A stretch of 64,000 nt of DNA from Amycolatopsis sp. 195334CR (GTDB lineage: Bacteria > Actinomycetota > Actinomycetes > Mycobacteriales > Pseudonocardiaceae). Below the pieces are notes generated by a model. The model saw only the letters and a list, made by a program, of their open reading frames with translations, made no database searches and was not told the DNA's origin. Shown one piece after another: positions 52,941 to 64,000 of the stretch. Location of the stretch: contig NZ_JAFJMJ010000002.1 in the NCBI RefSeq assembly GCF_017309385.1, forward strand, positions 1,736,001 through 1,800,000, read 5' to 3'. A program made the translations under genes and the position numbers. The number at the start of each line of letters is the position of its first letter. Position 1 is the first letter of the stretch.

Positions 52941-53786
52941 GTGCTGCGTGTCGCTGTGCCGAACAAGGGAGCGCTGGCCGGGGCTGCCTCGGAGATGCTC
53001 GGTGAGGCGGGGTACCGGCAGCGACATGAGCAGCGCGACCTGACCGTGCTCGACCCGGCCAACGAGGTCGAGTTCTTCTTCCTCCGCCCGAAGGACATCC
53101 CGATCTACGTCGGGTCCGGCGAGCTGGACCTCGGCATCACCGGCCGGGACCTGGCGCTGGACTCGGGCGCGCCGGTGGAGGAGAAGCTGGCGCTCGGCTT
53201 CGGCGGGTCGACCTTCCGCTACGCCGCGCCGGCCGGTCGCGACTGGAAGCCCGCCGACCTGCACGGCAAGCGGCTGGCCACCTCCTACCCGCGCCTGGTC
53301 CGCGACGACCTGGCCCGCCAGGGCATCGAGGCGCAGGTGATCCGGCTCGACGGCGCGGTGGAGATCTCCATCCAGCTCGGCGTGGCCGACGCGGTGGCCG
53401 ACGTGGTCGGCTCCGGCCGCACCCTGCGCCAGCACAACCTGGTGGCCTTCGGTGACCCGATCTGCGTGTCCGAGGCGGTGCTGGTGCAGCGCACCGGCGC
53501 GGAGGTCACCCGGGCGAAGGACCAGCTGGCGGCCCGGCTGCGCGGGGTGGTCTTCGCCCAGCACTACATGATGCTGGACTACGACTGCCCGCGGACGCTG
53601 CTGGAGACCGCGATCGCGATCACCCCCGGCCTGGAGTCGCCGACCGTGGCGCCGCTGGCCGACCAGGACTGGGTGGCGGTGCGCGCGATGGTGCCGCGCA
53701 AGGAGGTCAACCTGATCATGGACGAGCTGGCCGAGGCCGGGGCCAAGGCGGTACTGGCCTCGGACATCCGCTCCTGCCGGCTGTAG
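52941..53786 (+). CDS. hisG: ATP phosphoribosyltransferase HisG (long form)
   Basis: A 281-residue enzyme for the first, feedback-controlled step of histidine synthesis, joining ATP and PRPP. It opens [19 protein letters not shown], has the PRPP loop in [19 protein letters not shown], and ends with an ACT-like regulatory domain ([45 protein letters not shown]). This long form needs no HisZ partner. GTG 52941 follows AAAGGAG. Confidence 0.96.
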   Translation: MLRVAVPNKGALAGAASEMLGEAGYRQRHEQRDLTVLDPANEVEFFFLRPKDIPIYVGSGELDLGITGRDLALDSGAPVEEKLALGFGGSTFRYAAPAGRDWKPADLHGKRLATSYPRLVRDDLARQGIEAQVIRLDGAVEISIQLGVADAVADVVGSGRTLRQHNLVAFGDPICVSEAVLVQRTGAEVTRAKDQLAARLRGVVFAQHYMMLDYDCPRTLLETAIAITPGLESPTVAPLADQDWVAVRAMVPRKEVNLIMDELAEAGAKAVLASDIRSCRL

Positions 53787-53792
53787 CCGCGG

Positions 53793-54737
53793 GTGGGGGG
53801 AGCGCTCACCGCGTTCGCGCCGATCTGGGCCCTGACCGGGCTCGGCTACCTGCTGAGCCGGTTCGGGGTGCTCGGTGACCGCGCGGACGCGGTGCTCACC
53901 AGGCTCGCCTTCCAGGTGGCGATGCCCGCGGTGCTGTTCAGCACGCTGATCGGCACGCCGTTCTCGGCGCTGGCCGACCGCGGGCTGCTCGCCTTCGTGC
54001 TCGGCACGGTGCTGGTCGCGCTGCTCGCGTTCTCGCTGTCGACCTGGGTGTTCAAGCGCCGCCGCGCCGAGCGCACGCTGTCCGCGGCGGCGGCCAGCTA
54101 CGTCAACGCGGGCAACCTGGGCATCCCGGTGGCGTTGCAGGTGCTGGGCAACTCGTCGTTCATCGTCGCGGTGCTGCTGTTCCAGTCGCTGCTGATGATG
54201 CCGTCGATGCTGGCCGCGATCGAGTCGGACGTGCCGCGCGACGACGGCCCGCGCTGGCGGCGGCTGGTCCTGCTGCCGGTGCGGAACCCGGTGATCGCCG
54301 CGTCCATGCTCGGCCTGCTGGTCGGCGGGATCGGCCTCGACCTGCCGTCGGTGGTGCTGGAGCCGATCCACACCCTCGGCGACGCCGGGGTGGCGTGCGC
54401 GCTGCTGGTGCTGGGCATGTCGCTGCGCGGCGACCAGGTCGCCGCGGGCCCGGCGGGGGAGCGCCGCCGCGCGGAGGCGGTCGTGGTGGTGGTGCTCAAG
54501 GCGCTGGTGCAGCCCGGCGTGACGCTCGGGTTCGGGCTGCTGCTCGGGCTGAGCGGGCCGTCGCTGTTCGCCGCGGTGCTCTGCTCGGCGCTGCCCACCG
54601 CGCAGAACGTGTTCATCGCGTCGAGCCAGTACACGGTCGACGTCCGGTTCGTCCGGAACTGCGTACTGGTCTCCACGCTGCTGTCGATGGGCTCGCTGAC
54701 CCTGATCGCCTGGCTGCTCGGTGGAGCCGTGGCCTAG
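53793..54737 (+). CDS. AEC-family transporter
   Basis: A 314-residue auxin efflux carrier-type protein with 10 predicted spans. It starts VGGALTAFAPIWALTGLGYLLSRFGVLGDRADAVLTRLAFQVAMPAVLFSTL, the typical first repeat, and has SYVNAGNLGIPVALQVLG with the conserved NxGNLGIPV-like motif. It begins 6 bp after hisG, so it may share the transcript; a link to histidine is not implied by the family. Substrate unknown. Confidence 0.88.
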   Translation: MGGALTAFAPIWALTGLGYLLSRFGVLGDRADAVLTRLAFQVAMPAVLFSTLIGTPFSALADRGLLAFVLGTVLVALLAFSLSTWVFKRRRAERTLSAAAASYVNAGNLGIPVALQVLGNSSFIVAVLLFQSLLMMPSMLAAIESDVPRDDGPRWRRLVLLPVRNPVIAASMLGLLVGGIGLDLPSVVLEPIHTLGDAGVACALLVLGMSLRGDQVAAGPAGERRRAEAVVVVVLKALVQPGVTLGFGLLLGLSGPSLFAAVLCSALPTAQNVFIASSQYTVDVRFVRNCVLVSTLLSMGSLTLIAWLLGGAVA

Positions 54738-54742
54738 AGGCC

Positions 54743-54903
54743 TGCGTGGCGGTGCGGGTGGCGGAACCTCAGGCGTCTTCTCGCTCCGGGATCTCCACCT
54801 CATGAATGGCCAATTCACCACGGTGAAGCTGTCCTCGCGAGAAGCCGCCTGAGAACCCGCTGCGGTGCGAATGGGCGGCCCACAGCAAGCGGCTTCGCCG
54901 CTT
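54743..54903. repeat. 161-bp dispersed intergenic repeat, copy 2
   Basis: Second copy of the repeat at 6076-6236, same orientation, same length and about 95% identical. It fills the whole gap between the AEC gene and the converging ParA gene and overlaps the ParA stop codon by 2 bp. The terminal AAGCGGC/GCCGCTT hairpin is kept in both copies. A frame on the minus strand stays open through both copies, but there is no start codon or ribosome site specific to the repeat. Confidence 0.85.
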
Positions 54904-55837
54904 AGCGGGGTGGCCTCGGCCGCTTCGGCATCAGGTCGTAGAGCTTCTTCCGCGCGCCGTTGTCGTTGACGCTGCGCGTGTGCGCCACCTCGGTGATGAA
55001 GTCCTCGAAGACGAACTCCGTCTCGGCGGGCACCAGCTGGGTCACCGGCTGGCTCTGCCGCCGCTGTTCCAGCGCCCTGGCGATCTGGTGGAACGCCACC
55101 GCCTGCGCGGTCTCCGGCGCGAAGGTGGTCACCGGCACGCCGCGGATGGCGGCCTCGTTCATCACCACGCCGAGCGGCACGTGCGCCAGCATCGGGATGC
55201 CGAAGGTCTGCAGCTCCTGCATCGCGGTCACCGCGTAGGTCGACATCGGCCGCCGGTACAGGCCCGGGACCAGGCCGAAGTAGGTGATCGGGCCGCGGCC
55301 GACGGTCTGCTGCACGTAGTTGAGCTGGTCGTTGAGCAGGCGCAGGGCGCGGATGCTGGTGCGGTCGGGCTGGACCGGCACCAGGATGCCGTGGGTGGCG
55401 GTGAGCGCGTTGTTGGTCAGCACGTCCAGCGCCGGCGGGCAGTCGATGATCACGTGCTCGTAGTTGGCGAACTGGATCACCCTGGCCAGCTGCCAGCCCG
55501 GCACCCGGAACTGGTCGAGCCGCCGGATCAGGTCGAACATGCCCGGCGAGGTCGGGATGACGTCGAAGGCACCGCCGCGGCCGATGTTGCTGCGCGGGTG
55601 GCTGACGATCAGGTCCTCGACCGGGCCCTTCCACATCTTGGTCAGCGCTCTGGCCATGCTCGGCAGGTGGCCCGGCGTCTCGGGCAGCCCCAGCATCTCC
55701 GTGGTGGCGTGTCCCTGCGGGTCGAGGTCGATGAGCAGGACCCGGCGGCCCTGCTCGGCGAGCGCGGCCGCCGCGCCGACACTGAGCGCGGTCTTGCCGA
55801 CCCCGCCTTTCTGGTTGACCACCGAGGTGATCTGCAT
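54902..55837 (-). CDS. ParA-family ATPase (orphan)
   Basis: A 311-residue Walker-type ATPase. The deviant Walker A KGGVGKT is at residues 10-16, with DLDPQGHATTEML and HVIIDCPPALDVLTNNAL as further ParA motifs. A C-terminal extension ends KKLYDLMPKRPRPP. No parB gene is next to it, and no rsmG or rnpA gene typical of the chromosomal parAB locus is nearby, so it probably positions some other cargo. ATG 55837 gives the standard start. Confidence 0.92.
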   Translation of the reverse strand: MQITSVVNQKGGVGKTALSVGAAAALAEQGRRVLLIDLDPQGHATTEMLGLPETPGHLPSMARALTKMWKGPVEDLIVSHPRSNIGRGGAFDVIPTSPGMFDLIRRLDQFRVPGWQLARVIQFANYEHVIIDCPPALDVLTNNALTATHGILVPVQPDRTSIRALRLLNDQLNYVQQTVGRGPITYFGLVPGLYRRPMSTYAVTAMQELQTFGIPMLAHVPLGVVMNEAAIRGVPVTTFAPETAQAVAFHQIARALEQRRQSQPVTQLVPAETEFVFEDFITEVAHTRSVNDNGARKKLYDLMPKRPRPPR

Positions 55838-55940
55838 GCCAGGGGACTCCCGCGTGCTCGTGGTTGGCTCGATGAGGCAGGCTATTGGATCCGCAGGTCC
55901 AGCGGTGGGATATCGGCCCCGACCGTGGTGGTGTCGGCGG

Positions 55941-56726
55941 TCAGCGCGGCCGCACCAGCAGTGCCTGCGCCCCGGTGGCCACCTGCCCGCCCCGGTCGTG
56001 CAGGTCGCTGGTGGCGGTGCCGATGCCGTCCGGCCCGACCACCGTGCGCGCGTCCAGCCCGATCCACTCACCAGCGGGTTCGCGCTGGAGGTGCACGGTC
56101 AGCTCGGTGTTGATGAACCACCACCGGCGCGGGTCGAGGTAGTTCGACACGCCGTTGCCGGAGTCGGCCACCGCGAACAGCCGCTGCAGCGGGCTCGGCT
56201 TCTCCCCGCCGACCAGGTCGACACGCTGGCGGACCCAGACCGCGGCCGGGCCGGGGTCGACCATCGAGCCGCGCACCGCCCGCCACTCGGTGGCCGCGAG
56301 GTAACCGCGGTCCGCCCCCAGCCAGTGCTCCGGCCAGGGCGCGGGCTCGGCCTCCTCGGGCGGCACCGGCAGCGGTTCGGCGCCACCGGCGATCACCTCG
56401 GTGCTGTCGGAGGTGACCAGCCGCCACGCCGACGCCCTGGCCACCACCTTCCCGCCCGCGCTCAGCTCCGCGGAGAGCAGTTCGACCGAGCGGCCGGGCC
56501 GCTCCACCCGCGCCCGCGTGGTCAGCTCGGTCAGCGGCGCCGGGCCGAGGATCTCCACGGTCACCCTGGCCAGCCTGCTCTCGCGGGTGGCTGGCACCTC
56601 TTCGAGCGAGCGCACCAGCAGCGCCGACGGCGGCCCGAAGTGCTGCGCGTCGGGCGACCACGGCCCGGCGGTGTGCTCGGTGGGGGCGAAGCGCCCGCCG
56701 CCGAGCGGCTCGTAGAACGCCGTCAT
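55941..56726 (-). CDS. Acyl-CoA thioesterase-like protein (TesB type)
   Basis: A 261-residue double-hotdog protein. The first hotdog starts FYEPLGGGRFAPTEHTAGPWSPDAQHFGPPSALLVRSLEEV and the second includes GLDARTVVGPDGIGTATSDLHDRGGQVATGAQALLV, the usual C-terminal motif with D-x-x-G-x-x-A-x-G-x-Q. It would cleave acyl-CoA in the cytoplasm; chain preference is unknown. It is next to the RecB-like gene with no gap (1 bp). Confidence 0.88.
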   Translation of the reverse strand: MTAFYEPLGGGRFAPTEHTAGPWSPDAQHFGPPSALLVRSLEEVPATRESRLARVTVEILGPAPLTELTTRARVERPGRSVELLSAELSAGGKVVARASAWRLVTSDSTEVIAGGAEPLPVPPEEAEPAPWPEHWLGADRGYLAATEWRAVRGSMVDPGPAAVWVRQRVDLVGGEKPSPLQRLFAVADSGNGVSNYLDPRRWWFINTELTVHLQREPAGEWIGLDARTVVGPDGIGTATSDLHDRGGQVATGAQALLVRPR

Positions 56727-57614
56727 TCAGTCCGCCCGATCCAACGCCGACTCCTCCCCGGGGTCCGGTTCCGGCCAGCCCGGGTACGCCGGGGGAGTAC
56801 CGCCGAACTCCGGGCAGTGTGCCTGATGATCGCACCAGGCGCAGAGCTTGCTCGGGTTCGGCCGGAAGTCCCCGGTCTTGCCCGCCTTGAGGATGGCCTG
56901 CCAGATGGCCTCCAGCGTGCGCTCGAACCGGCGCAGCTCCGGCTCGTCCGGCGCGTAGGCCAGCGACTGCCCGTCGGTCAGGTACATCAGCTTGAGCTGG
57001 CGCGGCACCACCCCGCGCAGCCGCCACAGCACCACGGCGTAGAACTTCATCTGGAACAGGGCCTTGGCCTCGCCGATCTCGCGCGGCGCCGCGCCGGTCT
57101 TGTAGTCGACCACCCGGATCTCGCCGGTCGGTGCCACGTCGAGCCGGTCGATGTAACCGCGCAGCAGCACCCCGGAGCCCAGCTCGGTCTCCACGTGCAG
57201 CTCGCAGGCCTCCGGTTCGAGCCGGGTCGGGTCCTCCAGCTGGAAGTAGGCGTCGACCAGCTTGCCCGCCGAGCGCAGCCAGGCGTCGACGTCCTTCTGG
57301 TCCTCGCCGAACAGCTCCATCCACTCCGGACGCAGCTGCTCGGACACCTCGGTCCAGGCCGGGCCGAGCAGTTCCTGCGCCCGGTCGCGCCGGCGTTCCT
57401 CCTGCGGCAGCGCGAACAGCTTTTCCAGCACCGAGTGCACCAGCGTGCCCCGCAACTGGGCTTTGGTCGGCGTCTCCGGCAGCTTGTCCACCGCGCGGAA
57501 GCGGTAGAGCAGCGGGCACTGCTTGAAGTCGCTGGCTCTGGACGGGGACAGCGCGGGACGGCGGCGGACCTCGGGTTCGGCTTCGGCGTTCGCGGTCGGC
57601 AGGGGCGCTGACAT
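56727..57614 (-). CDS. RecB-family exonuclease with likely iron-sulphur cluster
   Basis: A 295-residue PD-(D/E)XK nuclease, like Rv2119. The catalytic core reads LLRGYIDRLDVAPTG, then IRVVDYKTGAAP (D and the xK pair), and QMKFYAVVLW as motif QxxxY. Four cysteines (one in DFKQCPLLYRF and three in CAWCDHQAHC near the end) match the Fe-S arrangement of AddB/Cas4-type nucleases. ATG 57614 is preferred over 57680. The gene is divergent from the M50 protease gene. Confidence 0.92.
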   Translation of the reverse strand: MSAPLPTANAEAEPEVRRRPALSPSRASDFKQCPLLYRFRAVDKLPETPTKAQLRGTLVHSVLEKLFALPQEERRRDRAQELLGPAWTEVSEQLRPEWMELFGEDQKDVDAWLRSAGKLVDAYFQLEDPTRLEPEACELHVETELGSGVLLRGYIDRLDVAPTGEIRVVDYKTGAAPREIGEAKALFQMKFYAVVLWRLRGVVPRQLKLMYLTDGQSLAYAPDEPELRRFERTLEAIWQAILKAGKTGDFRPNPSKLCAWCDHQAHCPEFGGTPPAYPGWPEPDPGEESALDRAD

Positions 57615-57715
57615 ACCCCGCACCCTAGGACAGGGGTACGACAACCTGGGGAACGGGCGCGCGGGAGGGCCCCGGATCACCGCTTTCCCACACCGGGCGT
57701 TCTAGGCTGTCCGGC

Positions 57716-59762
<2,047 letters not shown>

Positions 59763-59788
59763 GGCGGCGCGGTCCGGTGCGTCCGGGT

Positions 59789-60394
59789 TCAGCCGGGGAT
59801 GCACCACTTCTCGCGCTGCTTGACCAGCTTGAACGGGGTCTCCTTGAAGTTGCCCCCGCCTTCCACGCGGACCGTCACGGTGGCGCTGTCGCCGTTGGTC
59901 TCCACCGGCTTGGCCAGTTTGGCCGAGATGTCCCCGGCGCGGTCCCAGGTGTCCTGCAGGCCCTTGACGTCGGCTTCCTTCTGGACGTTGCAGGCGATCG
60001 TGGCGTACTTCTGCGCGTCCTTGGTGTTCAGCGCCTCGATCACCACCTCACCGGCTTCCTCCGGCGTCTCCGAGCCCCGCCCGGTCGCCGCGCTCGACGA
60101 CGGCGCGGGCTTCGACGGGGCAGCCGACGAAGACGCGGGCGGCGGCAGCGCGGGAGGCTGCTGCGCCGCGGGCGGCTCCTCCTCGCCACCGGTGAGCACC
60201 ACGACGAGCGTGACCGCCACGCCGACGAGGAGCACCGCGCCGATCACCAGTCCCGCGATCAAACCGCGGTTCTTCTGCTTTGCGGAGTTCGGTTCGCCGG
60301 GCCAGCCGCCGGGCGCCGGATACGGCTGCTGCGGCGGATACTGTCCGTAACCACCGTAGGGCTGCTGCCCGTACGGGTCGTGGGGTTGGTTCAT
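59789..60394 (-). CDS. Single-span protein with proline-rich N-terminus (DUF4878-like)
   Basis: A 201-residue protein. The first 40 residues are rich in Q, P, G and Y (cytoplasmic), then KNRGLIAGLVIGAVLLVGVAVTLVVVLTGG is a membrane span, then a P/S-rich extracellular linker and a domain of about 95 residues (EAGEVVIEALNTKDAQKYATIACNVQ to WCIPG). Two cysteines in the outer domain could form a disulfide. It is a paralogue of the next gene, with which it shares layout. Function unknown. Confidence 0.82.
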   Translation of the reverse strand: MNQPHDPYGQQPYGGYGQYPPQQPYPAPGGWPGEPNSAKQKNRGLIAGLVIGAVLLVGVAVTLVVVLTGGEEEPPAAQQPPALPPPASSSAAPSKPAPSSSAATGRGSETPEEAGEVVIEALNTKDAQKYATIACNVQKEADVKGLQDTWDRAGDISAKLAKPVETNGDSATVTVRVEGGGNFKETPFKLVKQREKWCIPG

Positions 60395-60425
60395 GTCGTT
60401 CCCCTGCTCGTCGCGCGGCGACGGC

Positions 60426-61220
60426 TCAGCTGCCCACGCACCACCGCGAGGCTTCCTTCTTCAGCTTGATCGGCGACTTCTCCGACTGCCCCTGGTAGGA
60501 CAGTTCGGCGTCGAGGGTAGCGGTGTCCCCGGTGACCACCGGCTCGCCGACGATCTTCGCCTCGACCCCCTGCGGCATCTCGTCGATGTCGGACTGCGAG
60601 ACCGTTTCCGGGCTGCAGGCGACCTCCTTGGCGAGGTTCACGTCGCGGTCGTTGATCGCGTCGACCGCCTTCTGGCCGGCCGCCTTCACCTCCGACTTGT
60701 CCGCCGCGGAACCGGAGTCGCCGGAGTTGCCGCCCGGCTTGCTCGCGCTCGGCTTGCCGGAGTTCGGCGGCGGCACCTGGCCACCCGGCTCCGGCGGCGC
60801 TGACGTGGGGTTCTGCTGGGCGACCTGGCTCGGCTCGTCGTCGCCGGTGAGCAGCACGACGGCCGCCACGGCCCCGCCGATCACCACCACCGCGCCGATC
60901 ACCAGGCCGACGATCAGGCCCGTTTTCTTCTTTTTGGGCGGTTCCTCGCCGAACCCGCCGGGCTGCTGCGGCGCGCCGCCGAAGGCGTCCCACCCCTGTT
61001 GCTGCTGCGCGTAGGGGTCGGGTGCCTGCTGCCACCCCTGCTGTCCCCAGCCACCCTGCTGCGGTTGCTGCTGCCCCCCGTCGAAGGCGTTCCAGCCGCC
61101 CTGCTGCGGGTACTGCTGGGGCTGCGGTCCGCTCTGCGGGTAGCCCCCGCCCGGTTGTCCCTGGTAGCCCGGCTGGCCGTACGGTCCGGGGCCGCCGGGG
61201 TGCTGCGGTGGATAGGTCAT
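60426..61220 (-). CDS. Single-span protein with QPG-rich N-terminus (paralogue)
   Basis: A 264-residue protein with a 90-residue Q/G/P/Y-rich cytoplasmic part, a membrane span (TGLIVGLVIGAVVVIGGAVAAVVLLTG), a P/S/G-rich linker, and an outer domain of about 95 residues (VKAAGQKAVDAINDRDVNLAKEVACS to WCVGS) that parallels the downstream neighbour. The two genes are 31 bp apart on the same strand, so probably co-transcribed and a duplication. It diverges from arc. Confidence 0.82.
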   Translation of the reverse strand: MTYPPQHPGGPGPYGQPGYQGQPGGGYPQSGPQPQQYPQQGGWNAFDGGQQQPQQGGWGQQGWQQAPDPYAQQQQGWDAFGGAPQQPGGFGEEPPKKKKTGLIVGLVIGAVVVIGGAVAAVVLLTGDDEPSQVAQQNPTSAPPEPGGQVPPPNSGKPSASKPGGNSGDSGSAADKSEVKAAGQKAVDAINDRDVNLAKEVACSPETVSQSDIDEMPQGVEAKIVGEPVVTGDTATLDAELSYQGQSEKSPIKLKKEASRWCVGS

Positions 61221-61453
61221 TGTTGCCCCCTAGTGTCCTGCGCCGAAGTCCGTGCACCTGGCGGATCGCGGAGCGAGCGATGTAGACGCACGGTAGCGGT
61301 TGGGCATCTTTCGCCTTTACCGGGTTGGACCATTGCGCATCGGGGAACCCCGTGATCCCGGTGCGACGCGCCGATCCTGTGATGCGGATAGGGCTTCTCA
61401 AGTCGGTGATCGCCGGTACCGTGGACTGAAAAGCACTCCGAGGAGGTGCCGAC

Positions 61454-63268
61454 ATGCAACACGACCTTCCCGGAGGTCGGCCGGAGGACGCCGACCCATC
61501 AGAAACGAGTGGAGCTGGGAACACGTCGGATGAGCAGGCACGACAGGTCCGTTTCCTGGAAGAGGAAGTCGCCCTGCTGCGCCGTAAGCTGACCGATTCG
61601 CCACGGCAGAACCGGGTGCTCGAGCAGCGGCTCGCCGAGGCATCGGAACGGGTCAGTCAGCTGACCGAACGAAATAACAAACTGGTTGAGACGCTTCGTG
61701 AAGCGCGCGGCCAGTTGCTCGCTCTCCGTGAGGAGGTCGACAGGCTGGCGCAGCCGCCGAGCGGATATGGAGTATTCCTGGCCGCGTTCGAGGACGGCAC
61801 GGTCGACGTGTTCACCTCCGGCCGGAAGATGCGCGTGTCGGTTTCCCCCGCGGTCGAGGTGGAAACGCTGCGGCGCGGGCAGGCGCTGCGCCTGAACGAG
61901 GCGCTGACCGTGGTCGAGGGCGGCGGCTTCGAGCAGACCGGTGAGGTGTGCGCGCTCCGCGAGGTGCTCGCCCCCGAGGTCACCGGTGGCAGCTCGCGGG
62001 CGCTGGTGGTCGGGCACGCGGACGAGGAGCGGGTGGTCTACCTCTCCGACCCGCTGGCCGAGCAGACGCTCAAGCCGGGTGATTCCCTGCTGGTCGACTC
62101 CAAGGCCGGCTACGCCTACGAGCGGGTGCCGAAGGCCGAGGTCGAGGACCTCGTGCTGGAGGAGGTCCCCGATGTCAGCTACGAGGACATCGGCGGGCTC
62201 GGGCGGCAGATCGAGCAGATCCGCGACGCGGTGGAACTGCCCTTCCTGCACTCGGATCTGTACCTGGAGTACCAGTTGCGGCCGCCGAAGGGCGTGCTGC
62301 TCTACGGCCCGCCGGGCTGCGGGAAGACGCTCATCGCCAAGGCGGTGGCGAACTCGCTGGCCAAGAAGGTCGCGCTGGCCAGGGGCGACGATCCGGGCGA
62401 CGGCTCGGAGGCGAAGTCCTACTTCCTCAACATCAAGGGCCCGGAGCTGCTCAACAAGTTCGTCGGGGAGACCGAGCGGCACATCCGCCTGATCTTCCAG
62501 CGGGCGCGCGAGAAGGCCTCCGAGGGCACCCCGGTGATCGTGTTCTTCGACGAGATGGACTCGATCTTCCGCACCCGCGGTTCGGGCGTGTCCTCCGACG
62601 TGGAGACCACCATCGTGCCGCAGCTGCTCTCCGAGATCGACGGGGTGGAGGGGCTGGAGAACGTCATCGTCATCGGCGCCTCCAACCGCGAGGACATGAT
62701 CGACCCGGCGATCCTGCGGCCGGGCCGGCTGGACGTGAAGATCAAGATCGAGCGTCCGGACGCCGAGGGTGCCAAGGACATCTTCTCGAAGTACCTGGCC
62801 GAGGGCCTGCCGATCCACGCCGACGACCTGGCGGAGTTCGGCGGCGACCCGAAGGCCACCTTCGACGCGATGATCCAGCACACCGTCGAGCGCATGTACG
62901 AGGAGAGCGACGAGAACCGCTTCCTCGAGGTCACCTACGCCAACGGGGACAAGGAGGTGCTCTACTTCCGCGACTTCAACTCGGGCGCGATGATCCAGAA
63001 CATCGTGGACCGGGCGAAGAAGGCGGCGATCAAGTCGGTGCTGGAGACCAAACAGCCCGGTCTGCGCGTGCAGCACCTGCTGGACGCGATCGTCGACGAG
63101 TTCGCGGAGAACGAGGACCTGCCCAACACCACCAACCCGGACGACTGGGCCCGGATCTCCGGCAAGAAGGGCGAGCGGATCGTCTACATCCGCACGCTGG
63201 TCACCGGCAAGAACCAGGACTCCGGCCGGGCGATCGACACGGCGACCAACACCGGGCAGTATCTGTAG
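61454..63268 (+). CDS. arc: Proteasome-associated ATPase Arc/Mpa
   Basis: A 604-residue AAA+ ATPase that unfolds pupylated proteins for the 20S proteasome. N-terminal coiled coil ([36 protein letters not shown], the Pup-binding part), tandem OB domains, Walker A GPPGCGKT, Walker [11 protein letters not shown], and sensor region [18 protein letters not shown]. It ends GQYL, the C-terminal tail whose penultimate tyrosine docks to the proteasome. ATG 61454 follows GAGGAGG. prcB/prcA lie outside the window. Confidence 0.97.
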   Translation: MQHDLPGGRPEDADPSETSGAGNTSDEQARQVRFLEEEVALLRRKLTDSPRQNRVLEQRLAEASERVSQLTERNNKLVETLREARGQLLALREEVDRLAQPPSGYGVFLAAFEDGTVDVFTSGRKMRVSVSPAVEVETLRRGQALRLNEALTVVEGGGFEQTGEVCALREVLAPEVTGGSSRALVVGHADEERVVYLSDPLAEQTLKPGDSLLVDSKAGYAYERVPKAEVEDLVLEEVPDVSYEDIGGLGRQIEQIRDAVELPFLHSDLYLEYQLRPPKGVLLYGPPGCGKTLIAKAVANSLAKKVALARGDDPGDGSEAKSYFLNIKGPELLNKFVGETERHIRLIFQRAREKASEGTPVIVFFDEMDSIFRTRGSGVSSDVETTIVPQLLSEIDGVEGLENVIVIGASNREDMIDPAILRPGRLDVKIKIERPDAEGAKDIFSKYLAEGLPIHADDLAEFGGDPKATFDAMIQHTVERMYEESDENRFLEVTYANGDKEVLYFRDFNSGAMIQNIVDRAKKAAIKSVLETKQPGLRVQHLLDAIVDEFAENEDLPNTTNPDDWARISGKKGERIVYIRTLVTGKNQDSGRAIDTATNTGQYL

Positions 63269-63371
63269 GGAACTTGCGGTAGCGAAGCTTCCCACCAAGG
63301 GCGGTGCCCCCGGAGCGATCCGGGGGCACCGCCCGTCCACGTGTCCGGCGTGTCCGAACCGCCGGATGTTC

Positions 63372-63387
63372 GTATAACGACCTATAC
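63372..63387. promoter_or_regulatory. Palindromic motif GTATAACGACCTATAC upstream of small gene
   Basis: GTATA (63372-63376) and TATAC (63383-63387) with a 6-bp spacer, 9 bp before the start codon at 63397. The same 16-bp motif with one base changed lies at 10662-10677 inside the sensor kinase gene. It looks like a regulator site, possibly of a GntR-like protein; the regulator is unknown. Confidence 0.5.
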
Positions 63388-63396
63388 TTCCGGGCC

Positions 63397-63744
63397 ATGA
63401 GCGGTGAGGAGTACCCGTCCCCGGAACCACCCGTCACGCCCCGCCAGATCAACGAATGGCTGCGGACGGTAGCCGAATCCGCCCGTCGCGGGGAGTTGAG
63501 CGCGGACGAGCTGATCGGCCTTCTCGGCCAGCTGCGGGCCGCCTCCACGGCCTGTGCGAACGCCTCCGACTGGGCCCTGCTGGCGGCCAGGGAAGCGGGC
63601 GCGAGCCTGCGTCAGATCGCACCGGTGTTCGGCAAGGGTTATGTTCGCGCGCCCGCCGCGCGGCTGGAAAAACTGCACCGCCAGGTGCTCGACTCCGACC
63701 AGTTCCTCGAGCTGATGCGGCGGAAAGAAAGCGGGGAGGCCTGA
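63397..63744 (+). CDS. Small conserved-looking protein of unknown function
   Basis: A 115-residue protein that is mostly helical. It has TPRQINEWLRTVAESARRGELSADELIGLLGQLRAASTACANAS and then ASDWALLAAREAGASLRQIAPVFGKGYVRAPAARLEKLHR, which may contain a helix-turn-helix (GASLRQIAPVFGKGYVRAPAARL). ATG 63397 is the first after the palindromic motif. No family is recognised. It is followed by another small gene. Confidence 0.6.
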   Translation: MSGEEYPSPEPPVTPRQINEWLRTVAESARRGELSADELIGLLGQLRAASTACANASDWALLAAREAGASLRQIAPVFGKGYVRAPAARLEKLHRQVLDSDQFLELMRRKESGEA

Positions 63745-63773
63745 CGCTCGCGCGTTCGAGTGGCGGGCACGGA

Positions 63774-64000
63774 ATGGGAAACTTCTACGAACGCGATCAC
63801 CGCGACTGGACCGGCGGCCCGGTCGACGCGCGCCGCCGCGAGGGGGTGCGGTCGCTCCCGGGCCGCTTCGCCGCGACCGGGGAGGAACTTCGGCTGACCG
63901 TGCCCGGGCGGTGGTCGCTGCTGGTGGCGCCGGACGGCGAGGTGCTGGCCTACGACGGTCCGGTCGCGTCGCTGCCGCCCGGGGCCGATCCGGTGGCGTG
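63774..64000 (+). CDS. Unknown protein, 3'-truncated by window edge
   Basis: An open frame starting at ATG 63774, 30 bp after the previous stop, and running to the window end. The visible part is about 75 residues (GNFYERDHRDWTGGPVDARRREGVRSLPG and on) with strong third-position GC bias. No family recognised. The start could be further upstream in another codon, but this one fits the spacing. Confidence 0.5.
   Translation, partial: MGNFYERDHRDWTGGPVDARRREGVRSLPGRFAATGEELRLTVPGRWSLLVAPDGEVLAYDGPVASLPPGADPVA

Overview
The window is high-GC actinobacterial DNA, most likely from a Pseudonocardiaceae member such as Amycolatopsis. Supporting signs are very strong G/C bias at third codon positions, frequent GTG and TTG starts, a mycothiol gene (mshC), a proteasome ATPase ending in QYL (Arc/Mpa), an actinobacterial-type ferrochelatase, and the moxR1/DUF58/VWA/fabG1/inhA/hemH gene order shared with mycobacteria. 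Genus is inferred from gene content; no rRNA is present.

Layout. 0-2.4 kb: the end of an MmcQ/YjbR-like gene, an IS110-family element inserted in an intergenic palindrome, and a mobA-like gene. 2.4-5.4 kb: moxR-DUF58-VWA. 5.6-11.5 kb, minus strand: trmL, a membrane protein, a secreted serine hydrolase, and a TAXI receptor with a two-component system. 11.7-16.6 kb: fabG1-inhA and hemH, separated by an NTF2-like gene, an MFS pump and its TetR repressor. 16.7-22.6 kb: ECF sigma with a peroxiredoxin, a phosphoesterase pair, and a second AAA-VWA module. 22.7-28.4 kb: a subtilase with a small propeptide-like protein, P450/TetR, a TipA-type regulator and mshC. 28.4-34.5 kb: two ABC-F ATPases divergent from an ArsR-MFS pair, and a phosphoesterase. 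34.5-40.3 kb: a LAL regulator, an acyl-CoA ligase, a QsdR-like TetR and a cutinase/PET-hydrolase homologue. 40.4-46.3 kb: a KAP P-loop NTPase, a methyltransferase and two MFS exporters. 46.4-63.3 kb: a conserved housekeeping block (PAC2, metH, HAD, methyltransferase, hisE, hisG, AEC carrier, ParA, thioesterase, RecB-like nuclease, M50 protease, trmI, two single-span proteins, arc). 63.3-64 kb: two small unknown genes, the last cut by the window edge.

The strongest discovery is in the first 2 kb. The left end of the IS110 element holds two pairs of short guide segments in the order expected of a bridge RNA. One pair matches the DNA flanking the insertion and the other matches the element's own ends. 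Removing the element restores a perfect 18-bp inverted repeat. Related palindromes at 13.2 kb and 22.6 kb carry a full or partial match to the same guide.

Other points of interest are a 161-bp repeat present twice at about 95% identity, a KAP NTPase with a possible macro-like N-terminus, a polyester-hydrolase homologue, a 39-bp minisatellite that multiplies the Q-loop of an ABC-F protein, and several clear regulator operators. No tRNA, rRNA, CRISPR array or origin was seen.
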